15,042 nt of DNA from Nitrospira sp. (GTDB lineage Bacteria; Nitrospirota; Nitrospiria; Nitrospirales; Nitrospiraceae). Position 1 is the stretch's first letter. Each line of letters begins with the position of its first letter. A model generated the notes under the pieces. It was not told the origin of the DNA. It did no database searches and worked only from the letters and a program-made list of their open reading frames with translations. Below, one piece after another: positions 9,243 through 15,042 of this stretch. The stretch covers positions 1 through 15,042 of the forward strand of contig JACOEF010000401.1 of assembly GCA_024998705.1 (NCBI GenBank), written 5' to 3'. The position numbers and the translations under genes are program-made.

Positions 9243-9256
9243 ACAAAATGTTGTGG
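9241..9256 (-). promoter_or_regulatory. NrdR box 2 (distal)
   Basis: The plus-strand sequence AAACAAAATGTTGTGG matches 12 of 16 positions of the NrdR box consensus. It begins 31 bases from the first box with a 15-base gap between them, which is the three-turn spacing typical of tandem NrdR sites. Confidence 0.6.
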
Positions 9257-9262
9257 CACACC

Positions 9263-9280
9263 TGTGATTAATGGGGATAA
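9263..9280 (-). promoter_or_regulatory. Two abutting DnaA-box-like sites
   Basis: On the minus strand TTATCCCCA (9280-9272) and TTAATCACA (9271-9263) each differ from the DnaA box TTATNCACA at one of its eight fixed positions. They lie next to each other just upstream of the distal NrdR box. Each alone would be weak evidence; the nearby perfect box raises the chance that they are used. Confidence 0.4.
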
Positions 9281-9336
9281 GCTGGTGATAGCGCCGACGC
9301 CAGATTTGGAGCCGCTTTTGCTCATTTTTCGAATGG

Positions 9337-9345
9337 TTATCCACA
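9337..9345 (+). promoter_or_regulatory. Perfect DnaA box
   Basis: TTATCCACA is the strongest DnaA recognition sequence. The inverted core TGTGGA at 9359-9364 lies 13 bases away. DnaA is known to control nrdAB in E. coli, so a role in nrdJ control is plausible here. An AT-rich unwinding element typical of an origin is not seen beside it. Confidence 0.55.
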
Positions 9346-9405
9346 GCTAAAACAGGGTTGTGGAAGGCGGGGTATTGCAGGGAGGCAAGATTTTTTTGGC
9401 ACAGG

Positions 9406-9777
9406 CTAAAAAGCCAGCCGACCGACCTTCAATGTCGCCTCCTCGACCCCCCGTAACGGCACAAATTGACCGGCCACACCCAGCACCAAGACTGGTTGGT
9501 CCAGCACATTCGTTTCGAACAGACTCAGCAGGCCCCAGTTATTCCTGGTGGTGTTCGGCCGGACAACGCCCTCCCCGAGTTTCGGACCTTGCGCGCGAAA
9601 GACAGCTTTGATGAGGTCGCGATCATGGCGCGGCCCGGCCTGGTCCATCTTTTCGATTTCGGCCAGCAGGCGGGCTTCGACAAAATGCACATAGGCATCC
9701 ATCGTGGGATTGGTCGCCGCCAACCCTACGGCAACCAGGAGACCTCCCACCAACCCGGCCAACGTCAGGTTACTCAT
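9406..9777 (-). CDS. DUF4359-like small secreted or membrane-anchored protein
   Basis: This 123-residue protein starts with a hydrophobic segment (residues 4-21, LTLAGLVGGLLVAVGLAA) that would act as a signal sequence or membrane anchor. TNPTMDAYVHFVEARLLAEI follows directly, and RNNWGLLSLFETN and LGVAGQFVPL come near the end. This order (anchor, TNP-x3-Y, then a beta-rich end) resembles the DUF4359 family, whose function is unknown. GGGGAAGG stands directly before the ATG on the minus strand, so ribosome spacing is tight. The gene points toward nrdJ but 300 regulatory bases lie between them, so they are probably separate transcripts. The family assignment is from pattern memory and is moderately sure. 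Confidence 0.65.
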   Translation of the reverse strand: MSNLTLAGLVGGLLVAVGLAATNPTMDAYVHFVEARLLAEIEKMDQAGPRHDRDLIKAVFRAQGPKLGEGVVRPNTTRNNWGLLSLFETNVLDQPVLVLGVAGQFVPLRGVEEATLKVGRLAF

Positions 9778-9903
9778 CCTTCCCCTATGTCGAAACCCCT
9801 GCGAGTGTGATTCATCGCCACCCTGCCCTGATGGTTTGACAGATGGAACCTAGTGCGTTTAGCTTACGCCCGATTTCCAAGGAATGGAACCCTCGCCCGG
9901 ACT

Positions 9904-9933
9904 TGAGAACCGCCTCGGCGGGCTGTGGTCTCA
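9904..9933. other. Imperfect hairpin in the 9778-10014 gap
   Basis: TGAGA (9904-9908) can pair with TCTCA (9929-9933), enclosing CCGC-CTCG-GCGG (9910-9921), a short stem with a compact loop. It lies in the divergent gap between the DUF4359-like gene and the small membrane-protein gene. A TTGACA at 9836-9841 could be a -35 element for the rightward gene, but only a poor -10 (TAGCTT, 9860-9865) follows. No function can be assigned. Confidence 0.3.
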
Positions 9934-10014
9934 GGCGTTTCACGGCGGCATTGATGAAGAGTCCGGACTGACTGATTCACTCACATTGGTTCGACGGTAA
10001 CGGAAGGAGCGACT

Positions 10015-10308
10015 ATGTTCGTATGGAGTAAACGCCTGGTGACCAGCCTCCTGGCAGGGTTCGTCCTGCTGATCGGAATTTTCCTCATTCAAGGAGAGCC
10101 GGAGTCGGCCAGCGGATTGAAGATTCACACCACACGCTGGATGGCCGTGAATTACATCGGCCTGCTCGTGTGGGTCTTTATCTGGATGTTCGACCAGGCC
10201 CGTGTGCGCGGAAAGAACGTGCTGCTCTGGCTGCTGCCCTTCGTGCTGGCGCCGTTACCGACCTTGATGCTGTTTGTGTTGTTTCTACAGAGGAAGATGA
10301 AGTCCTGA
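10015..10308 (+). CDS. Small three-helix membrane protein, unknown function
   Basis: This 97-residue protein has three hydrophobic segments: about residues 7-26 (LVTSLLAGFVLLIGIFLIQG), 43-60 (MAVNYIGLLVWVFIWMFD) and 69-92 (VLLWLLPFVLAPLPTLMLFV). A positively charged linker (QARVRGKN) joins the second and third, and the tail ends RKMKS. I do not recognise the family. The start is well supported: GGAAGGAG is followed by CGACT and the ATG. The gene stands alone, divergent from the DUF4359-like gene and followed by a hairpin at 10380. Confidence 0.75.
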   Translation: MFVWSKRLVTSLLAGFVLLIGIFLIQGEPESASGLKIHTTRWMAVNYIGLLVWVFIWMFDQARVRGKNVLLWLLPFVLAPLPTLMLFVLFLQRKMKS

Positions 10309-10379
10309 AAAAACGCTGCACCAGCCGACCAGAGCACCGAGGAGATGGCGACACAGCTGCTGATGAACGACTGCCACCC

Positions 10380-10411
10380 GTGAGTGAGCTCAGCTCGCTC
10401 ACTCACTCACG
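10380..10411. terminator. Hairpin with slipping CTCA repeats, possible terminator
   Basis: GTGAGTGAGC (10380-10389) pairs perfectly with GCTCACTCAC (10397-10406) around a 7-base loop. Because the right arm is a CTCA tandem repeat, a second 10-bp pairing is also possible (10379-10388 with 10402-10411). It lies between the end of the small membrane-protein gene and the end of the BrnTA remnant, so it could stop transcription from both sides. No T-run follows. Confidence 0.45.
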
Positions 10412-10418
10412 TTCTGAG

Positions 10419-10595
10419 TTAGGCGTCCCACATCAAATCGAGTTTCTTCTGATTCAGCGCGCAATCTCGCAAGTACAAATTAGTCAGACTCTGATACGGC
10501 ATCCCGATTTCATCAGCCAACCCCTTCAAATAGGCCACGGTCGCTTTTCTGGCTGAAATGATGCGAATGCGGGTCAAATAGCCAGTGAGCGACCG
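10419..10595 (-). pseudogene. Fused remnant of a BrnT/BrnA toxin-antitoxin pair
   Basis: Read on the minus strand, the frame contains GRSLTGYLTRIRIISARKAT, which resembles the end of BrnT toxins (signature RIRIISARKAT). It runs directly into VAYLKGLADEIGMPYQ and LTNLYLRDCALNQKKLDLMW, which resemble the C-terminal half of BrnA-family antitoxins. In intact loci brnT precedes brnA, so the simplest reading is an internal deletion that removed the rest of both genes and fused the ends. The frame stays open upstream to 10733, but that part is unlike either family and overlaps the end of ampG, and no start with a ribosome site is evident. An alternative is an odd antitoxin with a degraded N-terminus only. 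The resemblance to BrnT rests on about ten residues. Confidence 0.55.
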
Positions 10596-10726
10596 CGCAC
10601 AACCGCATCGATCACTTCCACACTGAATCGACCGGTCAATGCTTCGAAGATCTGAGGGGTAGAAGAGCGGAAATGTCCTGCAGTGATGCAATTCACGTAT
10701 GGGTTGTGTCACTAGGTAACAGCGGC

Positions 10727-11992
10727 TCAGCAAGACAGACTTGCTTCGCTCCTGCCTTCGTTCGGCTCTGCATGCTGCGTGACCGGCTTACGAAGCACCC
10801 AGAGCAACCAGAGCCCCGGCAGTGCGGCGAGGAAGGTCACGAAGAAAAACGGCCCCCACCCTGCCACCCCCACCAACTTCGCGGCAGGCCAGCCGAGGAA
10901 CACGCGCCCGAGGGCCTCAACAGAAGAGAGCAAGGCGAACTGAGTGGCCGTGTAGCGATGATTGCAGAGCGACATGACCAGCGCCACGAAAGCCGCCGTG
11001 CCCATGCCGCCGGTGAGGTTTTCGAATCCGACGGCAAATGCCATCACCGCATAACTCTTCCCCGCCCAGGCCAGCCACAGGAACGACAGGTTCGACAGTG
11101 CCTGCAACAGCCCGAAGACCAGCAACGAGCGAAAGAGTCCTAACTGCGGCATCAGCCCTCCGCCGATGAACGCACCGAGAATCGTCGCGCCGATGCCGAA
11201 CGCCCGGACCAGGCCGATGTCTTCCGACGAAAACTCCATCCCGCGCAGCAGGAACGACGTGGTCAACGCGCCGGCTCACGCATCGCCCAGTTTGTAGAGC
11301 ACGATCAATCCCAGCAATGCGGGCGCCATGGGACGCGACAGAAACTCGGACAGGGGGCCCCAGACCGCTTCCGCCATCGACTGCGGCGCGGCCCTGGCCG
11401 CCTCCGGTTCGGGGATCATGAGAATGGTCACGATGCCCAGCGCCATCAACCCGGCCATGCAGAGATAGGCCGAGGACCATCCCAGACGCGCCGCGACGAT
11501 CAAGGCCAGCGATCCGGACGCAATCATTGCAATGCGATACCCCATGACCCAAGTGGCCGCGCCCAACCCCCGTTCATCCGGTTTCAGCAAGTCGGTGCGG
11601 TAGGCATCGAAGACGATATCTTGCGACGCGGAGAGAAAGGCGACACCCAACGCCAATGCGGCAAAGATCTGGGCGCCGGCACTTGGACCGATCAAGGCCA
11701 TGACCGTCAACGCCAGCGCAAGGCCGGTCTGCGTGACGATCATCCAGCCACGACGGTGCCCGAGCCAGGGCGGCACGATACGGTCCATGACCGGCGCCCA
11801 CAGAAATTTCAACGTATAGGGAAGACCGACGTAGGCGAAGAGGCCGATGGTCGTCAGATCCAGACCGGCTTCCGTGAGCCACGCCTGTAACGTTCCGCCA
11901 GTGAGGGCCAACGGCAGGCCCGAGGCGAAACCCAGGGGCAGCATGATGCCGAGTCGCGGAGTGAGGACGGCGCGCAGGGTTGCTCTGTTCAT
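10727..11992 (-). pseudogene. ampG: AmpG-family muropeptide transporter, interrupted by an in-frame UGA
   Basis: The reading frame covers 421 codons, with a TGA at codon 239 (11278-11276) in an otherwise intact frame. AmpG imports anhydro-muropeptides released during peptidoglycan turnover. The first half has family signatures GFASGLPLALTGGTLQAWL, YTLKFLWAPVMDR, HRRGWMIVTQ, FLSASQDIVFDAYRTDLL, and ends LYKLGDA. After the TGA it continues AGALTTSFLLRG, then IVEF-independent family segments such as FENLTGGMGTAAFVALVMSLC and YTATQFALLSSVEALGRV. E. coli AmpG has LYKLGDAFAMSLTT here, so the TGA replaces a conserved phenylalanine position. Both halves look well preserved, which means a recent mutation, a sequence error, or readthrough. 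The product would be about 12 helices, without the longer E. coli tail. A restart at the TTG (11266) is possible but would give only half a transporter. No clear ribosome site precedes the ATG at 11992. Confidence 0.85.
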
Positions 11993-12192
11993 GAGAGTGA
12001 GCGAGACCGGGAAATCACGAGGTGCAGCATACCACTGCGGCGCTTCTCTTGCGCATCAGAATCGTGAATCCTTCGGCAGGCGGCCGGGATGGACTCGGCC
12101 GTTCTCCCGAACGCCGGAACGCCGGTTCTCGTCTGCCGCATTTCGCGAATCTCACACGCAGTATTTCAGGGGAGGCTTTTGTAGTACTGAAC

Positions 12193-12201
12193 TGGTATAA
12201 G
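12193..12201 (+). promoter_or_regulatory. Candidate extended -10 promoter for the 12225 gene
   Basis: TGGTATAAG fits an extended -10 element (TGn followed by TATAAt). A transcript starting near 12208 would have a short leader before the ATG at 12225. No good -35 hexamer is found at the usual distance, which extended -10 promoters do not strictly need. Confidence 0.4.
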
Positions 12202-12224
12202 AAACCATTATGGTGAGGGACGAC

Positions 12225-12629
12225 ATGACCACGACCAACTTAGGCCTCTCCTGGGACTCCCGCTACTTTGAGCTTGAGCCGACGGAACTGGCGATAGCCG
12301 GGGTCGCGGCGATCCTGGTCGTAGGGGCTATCTTGTATGTGCTACTTAAGGTCCTGCAAAGCCGGCCCATCAAGTTCCTCGGGATCGTGCTGCTGGTTTC
12401 AGGGGCAGGCCTGGTCGGGTGGCTGGCCCTGGATCAACGTCAGGAGGATGAACGCGCGCGCGTGTCTGGAATCTGGAGTCGCACGTTCGAAAACAGCGCC
12501 ATCAAAGACTTCGAGTCCTGCGTCGCCAACCGGACACCCAGAAATGTCGGGGCCCAGTACCGCGTCGAAGTGGTGACGGAATGCGGTGACGTAGCCAAGG
12601 CCATCAAGGACGGACTGGAAGTCCGGTGA
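12225..12629 (+). CDS. Two-helix membrane protein with a small soluble domain, unknown function
   Basis: This 134-residue protein is not recognised. After a short polar start it has two hydrophobic segments (TELAIAGVAAILVVGAILYVLLKVL and, after a short RPIK linker, FLGIVLLVSGAGLVGWLAL). A soluble domain of about 70 residues follows (from DQRQEDERARVSGIW) with two cysteines, in FESCVANRT and VVTECGDV, which could form a disulfide if exported. I placed the start at 12225 because GAGGG (12215-12219) lies 5 bases before it; the ATG at 12210, in frame, lacks a ribosome site. The gene is divergent from ampG and convergent with the formate channel gene, whose end lies 46 bases away. Confidence 0.75.
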   Translation: MTTTNLGLSWDSRYFELEPTELAIAGVAAILVVGAILYVLLKVLQSRPIKFLGIVLLVSGAGLVGWLALDQRQEDERARVSGIWSRTFENSAIKDFESCVANRTPRNVGAQYRVEVVTECGDVAKAIKDGLEVR

Positions 12630-12675
12630 GCGAGCGGCCGGATGGTGAAGACGCGAGACCCCAGCGCCGGCACGA

Positions 12676-13521
12676 CTAGCGCGACCGCGGATCGGTCCTG
12701 AGATAGACAAACCAGTAGACCAGCGCGACCAGCACCGTCCCGCCAATGATATTGCCAAGCGTGACCAGCACCAGATTCGTCACAGCATCGATCATGGACA
12801 GGGGCGTCGATCCGCCGAGGGCCAACGCGATGCCCAACGGCAGGAAAAACATGTTGGCCACGGAATGTTCAAACCCGCAGGCCACGAAGGCCGTAATCGG
12901 GAACACAATCGCGAGAATCTTATCCGCCACACTCCGCGCGCCCATGCACAACCAGACCGCGAGACAGACCAGCACGTTGCACAGGATCCCGCGTGCGAAG
13001 GCCGAGACTGGATCCAGCGCAATTTTGCTGCGCGCGATCTGCACCATCGTCTCCCCTACCGCCCCGTCCGCCAGTGTCTGCACTCCAGCCAGCAGGACCA
13101 GCACCGCCGTCCCACCGGCGCCGAGCAGGTTGCCCAGATAGACCCACAGCCAATTCCTCACCACCTGTCGCGTCTGTACACAACCGACGGCCCAGGCCAT
13201 GGCGATCAGGTTATTCCCGGTGAAGAGTTCCGCGCCCCCCACGACCACCAGCACAAGCCCCAGACTGAATGTCAGACCGCCGGCCATGCGCAACAATCCG
13301 AACGGGAGCGCCGGTGCGCTGTTCCCGGAGGTGATCGTGACGGTATAGAAGAGCGCGCCTAACGAAATAAACGCGCCGGCCAGCACCGCCAACGCCATCA
13401 TGGTCGGGACAGGAGTGGTGACCTTCGCCAGCCCCAGTTGACAGACTCGCGCGGCAATTTCAGGCGGCGGATACGCGTCGGCAACAGGATTGGTCGCGGC
13501 AGGTCTGGGCCCTCCGGTCAT
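12676..13521 (-). CDS. Formate/nitrite transporter (FocA/NirC family channel)
   Basis: The 281-residue protein belongs to the FNT family of pentameric channels for formate or nitrite in the inner membrane. Six hydrophobic segments can be traced between about residues 38 and 275. Family signatures are GGAELFTGNN (first FNT motif), GILCNVLVCLAVW, and ITAFVACGFEHSVANMFFLPLGI, which carries the conserved pore histidine of GFEHSVANM (His209 in E. coli FocA). The gene starts inside the end of the formate dehydrogenase gene with a 4-base ATGA overlap (13521-13518), so the two are probably translated together. That context favours formate as substrate. The sequence alone cannot exclude nitrite, which would also make sense in a nitrite oxidiser. 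Confidence 0.9.
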   Translation of the reverse strand: MTGGPRPAATNPVADAYPPPEIAARVCQLGLAKVTTPVPTMMALAVLAGAFISLGALFYTVTITSGNSAPALPFGLLRMAGGLTFSLGLVLVVVGGAELFTGNNLIAMAWAVGCVQTRQVVRNWLWVYLGNLLGAGGTAVLVLLAGVQTLADGAVGETMVQIARSKIALDPVSAFARGILCNVLVCLAVWLCMGARSVADKILAIVFPITAFVACGFEHSVANMFFLPLGIALALGGSTPLSMIDAVTNLVLVTLGNIIGGTVLVALVYWFVYLRTDPRSR

Positions 13522-15042
13522 GTGATCAACATCACATGCATGGGGGTGGAGGGAGTGCCGGCCGGCAGGACTTTCTCGATTCGTACCGTCGAGACCTTAT
13601 ACTCCGGGCATTTCGAACTCTCATCCGCGCTGGAAGAGAGTAATACGTTCAGATCCGTGTCGGGGAAGTGAAAACTCGTGAACAGCTCACCCGGCTGTAC
13701 CCGGTCGCTGACCAGGACGGGCAATCTGGCTTCACCACGTGCGCTCACCAATCGGACGAGCTCGCCCTCGTGCAGATCCAGCCGCGCCGCGTCGGATGGG
13801 TGTATTTCCAATACATCGGTATCGACGATCTGCAGGATCTCCGTTCGTCTGGTCTGTGCGCCGCAATTGTAATGCTGCAGGATACGCCCGGTGATCAGCA
13901 CCAGGGGATAACTCTCGGTGGGCGCCTCTCCAGGCGGCAGATAATCGACCGCCACAAACTGCGCTTGGCCTTTTGGAAATGAACGCTCGTGCATCAACGA
14001 GGTGCCGGGATGGTCTTTCGCCGGCACCGTCCACTGCAGCCCGTCCGGCGCCTCCAGGCGATCATAAGACACGCCGGCAAACATCGGCGCCAGTTGCGCA
14101 ATTTCATCCATGATGGCGGACGGGTGTCCGTACCACATGGGATACCCCATGCGCGCCGAAACTTCACACACCACCTGCCAGTCCGGCAGGACGCCGTCCG
14201 GTGGTTCCACCGCTTTTCTAATGCGTTGGATACGCCGCTCCAGATTGGTGAACGTCCCATCCTTCTCCAGGAAGGAGGCGCCAGGAATCACCAGGTGGGC
14301 GAGTTTAGCCGTCTCGCTGAGAAACAGATCCTGCACGATGAGGAATTCCAGATTCTTGAGCGCCGCATGTACCTTCTTCAGATTGGGATCCGTCTGGGCC
14401 ACGTCATACCCGATGATCCAGAGGCTCTTGAGTGTGCCGGCTAGCGCCGCATCCCACATGTCCGGCGTCTTCATGCCACGGACCGTCGGCAACGGCCGCC
14501 CGGTCACAGCCAGATGCGCGGCCGCCAATTCCGGATTATCGAGCGCTTGATAACCGGCGAAATAGGTCGGCAAGCAGCCGACATCCGATGCGCCCTGCAC
14601 ATTGTTCTGCCCGCGTAACGGGTTGATCCCGGTGCCGGGTTTCCCGATATTGCCGGTGGCCAGCGCCAGGTTCACCAGGGCCATCACCCCATGGCTGCCC
14701 CAGCGATGTTCGGTCATGCCCAGGCCATGTACCGCCATCGAGCCGCCACTGGTGGCATACCGACGCGCCGCCTCGGCAATCACATGAGCCGGGACTCCGG
14801 TCAGCTTCGAGGTGGTCTCCGGCGTGCAAGACTCGACCAGCTGCACCCATTCTTCAAAACCCTGGGTACGCGCGCGCACAAACTCCTGATCGATCAGCCC
14901 TTCTTTCACCATGATATGCCCGAGTCCGTTCAACAGGGCGACGTTGGTGCCGGGATGCAGTTGCAAATGGAGATCCGCGAGGCGGGCGAGTTCGGTGCGC
15001 CGTGGATCGATCACAATTAGCGCGGCGCCACGCCGGACCGCC
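13518..15042 (-). CDS. Molybdopterin formate dehydrogenase catalytic subunit, C-terminal part
   Basis: The frame is open to the window edge, so the N-terminus, with the iron-sulfur ligands and the Sec/Cys metal ligand, is not visible. About 507 residues are seen. AALIVIDPRRTELARLADLHLQ is the first part. HGLGMTEHRWGSHGV and NPLRGQNNVQGASDVGCLPTYF follow; the latter carries the arginine (codon 14615-14613) matching R333 of E. coli FdhF. Then come VQDLFLSETAKLAHLVIPG, FLEKDGTFTNLERRIQ, and a C-terminal molybdopterin dinucleotide-binding domain with GRILQHYNCGAQTRRT and FTSFHFPDTDLNVL near the end. The enzyme oxidises formate to CO2 (or the reverse) and passes electrons to partners encoded outside the window. 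The FNT channel gene follows with an ATGA overlap. Which FDH subtype it is cannot be told without the N-terminus and partner genes. Confidence 0.9.
   Translation of the reverse strand, partial: AVRRGAALIVIDPRRTELARLADLHLQLHPGTNVALLNGLGHIMVKEGLIDQEFVRARTQGFEEWVQLVESCTPETTSKLTGVPAHVIAEAARRYATSGGSMAVHGLGMTEHRWGSHGVMALVNLALATGNIGKPGTGINPLRGQNNVQGASDVGCLPTYFAGYQALDNPELAAAHLAVTGRPLPTVRGMKTPDMWDAALAGTLKSLWIIGYDVAQTDPNLKKVHAALKNLEFLIVQDLFLSETAKLAHLVIPGASFLEKDGTFTNLERRIQRIRKAVEPPDGVLPDWQVVCEVSARMGYPMWYGHPSAIMDEIAQLAPMFAGVSYDRLEAPDGLQWTVPAKDHPGTSLMHERSFPKGQAQFVAVDYLPPGEAPTESYPLVLITGRILQHYNCGAQTRRTEILQIVDTDVLEIHPSDAARLDLHEGELVRLVSARGEARLPVLVSDRVQPGELFTSFHFPDTDLNVLLSSSADESSKCPEYKVSTVRIEKVLPAGTPSTPMHVMLIT

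Larger units (their letters stand above)
9077..9405. other. Gene-free region upstream of nrdJ
   Basis: No convincing gene is present in these 329 bases. The part nearest nrdJ (9089-9205) would be its untranslated leader. I looked there for a cobalamin riboswitch, which can control B12-dependent enzymes, and saw no B12-box-like sequence; the leader is also short for one. The rest carries the candidate promoter, the two NrdR-like boxes and the DnaA-like boxes listed separately. Confidence 0.6.

Noticed and set aside
9250..9370. Chromosomal replication origin
   Set aside because: Only a few DnaA-like boxes, no AT-rich repeat beside them, and no dnaA, dnaN or gidA nearby. Control of nrdJ is the simpler reading.
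9843..9968. Small open frame of about 41 codons starting ATGGAACC
   Set aside because: It has no ribosome site, an unremarkable composition and overlaps a hairpin; nothing supports translation.
10310..10330. T-run on the minus strand (TTTTTT near 10310-10315) as an intrinsic terminator
   Set aside because: The sequence before it contains a direct repeat (GGTGC) rather than an inverted repeat, so no stem forms.
11269..11278. UGA in ampG as a selenocysteine codon, suggested by the nearby formate dehydrogenase gene
   Set aside because: The position is a phenylalanine within a membrane transporter with no redox role, and no convincing SECIS-like hairpin follows the codon.
12103..12123. Direct repeat AACGCCGG x2 in the ampG/12225 gap as an operator
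   Set aside because: Two short GC-rich copies could arise by chance, and the nested palindrome GAAC-GCCG-GTTC has only 4-bp arms.

Overview
The window is a dense bacterial stretch with no rRNA, tRNA, CRISPR array or intact mobile element. Gene content suggests a Nitrospirota-type organism, probably Nitrospira or a relative: a lexA/Y-family/dnaE2 mutagenesis cassette, a B12-dependent class II ribonucleotide reductase, and a formate dehydrogenase coupled to a formate/nitrite channel. This assignment is inferred from gene content and was not checked against any database.

Left block (1-5382, plus strand). The C-terminal end of a LexA repressor is followed by a Y-family polymerase homologue that has lost its catalytic carboxylates (ImuB-like), then by a DnaE2/ImuC-type polymerase whose ATG directly abuts the imuB stop codon, then by a DUF72 protein that overlaps the end of dnaE2. 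This looks like one SOS-type operon for error-prone translesion synthesis. No imuA is present between lexA and imuB.

Middle block (5383-9405). A long hairpin separates the convergent DUF72 and nrdJ genes. nrdJ (minus strand) encodes a 1180-residue adenosylcobalamin-dependent ribonucleotide reductase. Its upstream region carries two NrdR-box-like sites spaced as in known tandem sites, lying over a candidate promoter, and a group of DnaA-box-like sites.

Right block (9406-12678). This part holds a DUF4359-like secreted or anchored protein, a small three-helix membrane protein, and a decayed remnant that joins a BrnT-like end to a BrnA-like end. It also holds an ampG-type muropeptide transporter gene interrupted by one in-frame UGA, and a small two-helix membrane protein of unknown function.

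End block (12676-15042, minus strand). A molybdopterin formate dehydrogenase catalytic subunit (N-terminus outside the window) is followed by a FocA/NirC-family channel with a 4-base ATGA overlap. Together they would move and oxidise formate.

No clearly new multi-gene system is visible. The best leads are the imuA-less mutasome with a tail-less ImuB, the nonsense codon in ampG, the fused BrnT/BrnA scar, and the NrdR plus DnaA site arrangement upstream of a class II reductase gene.
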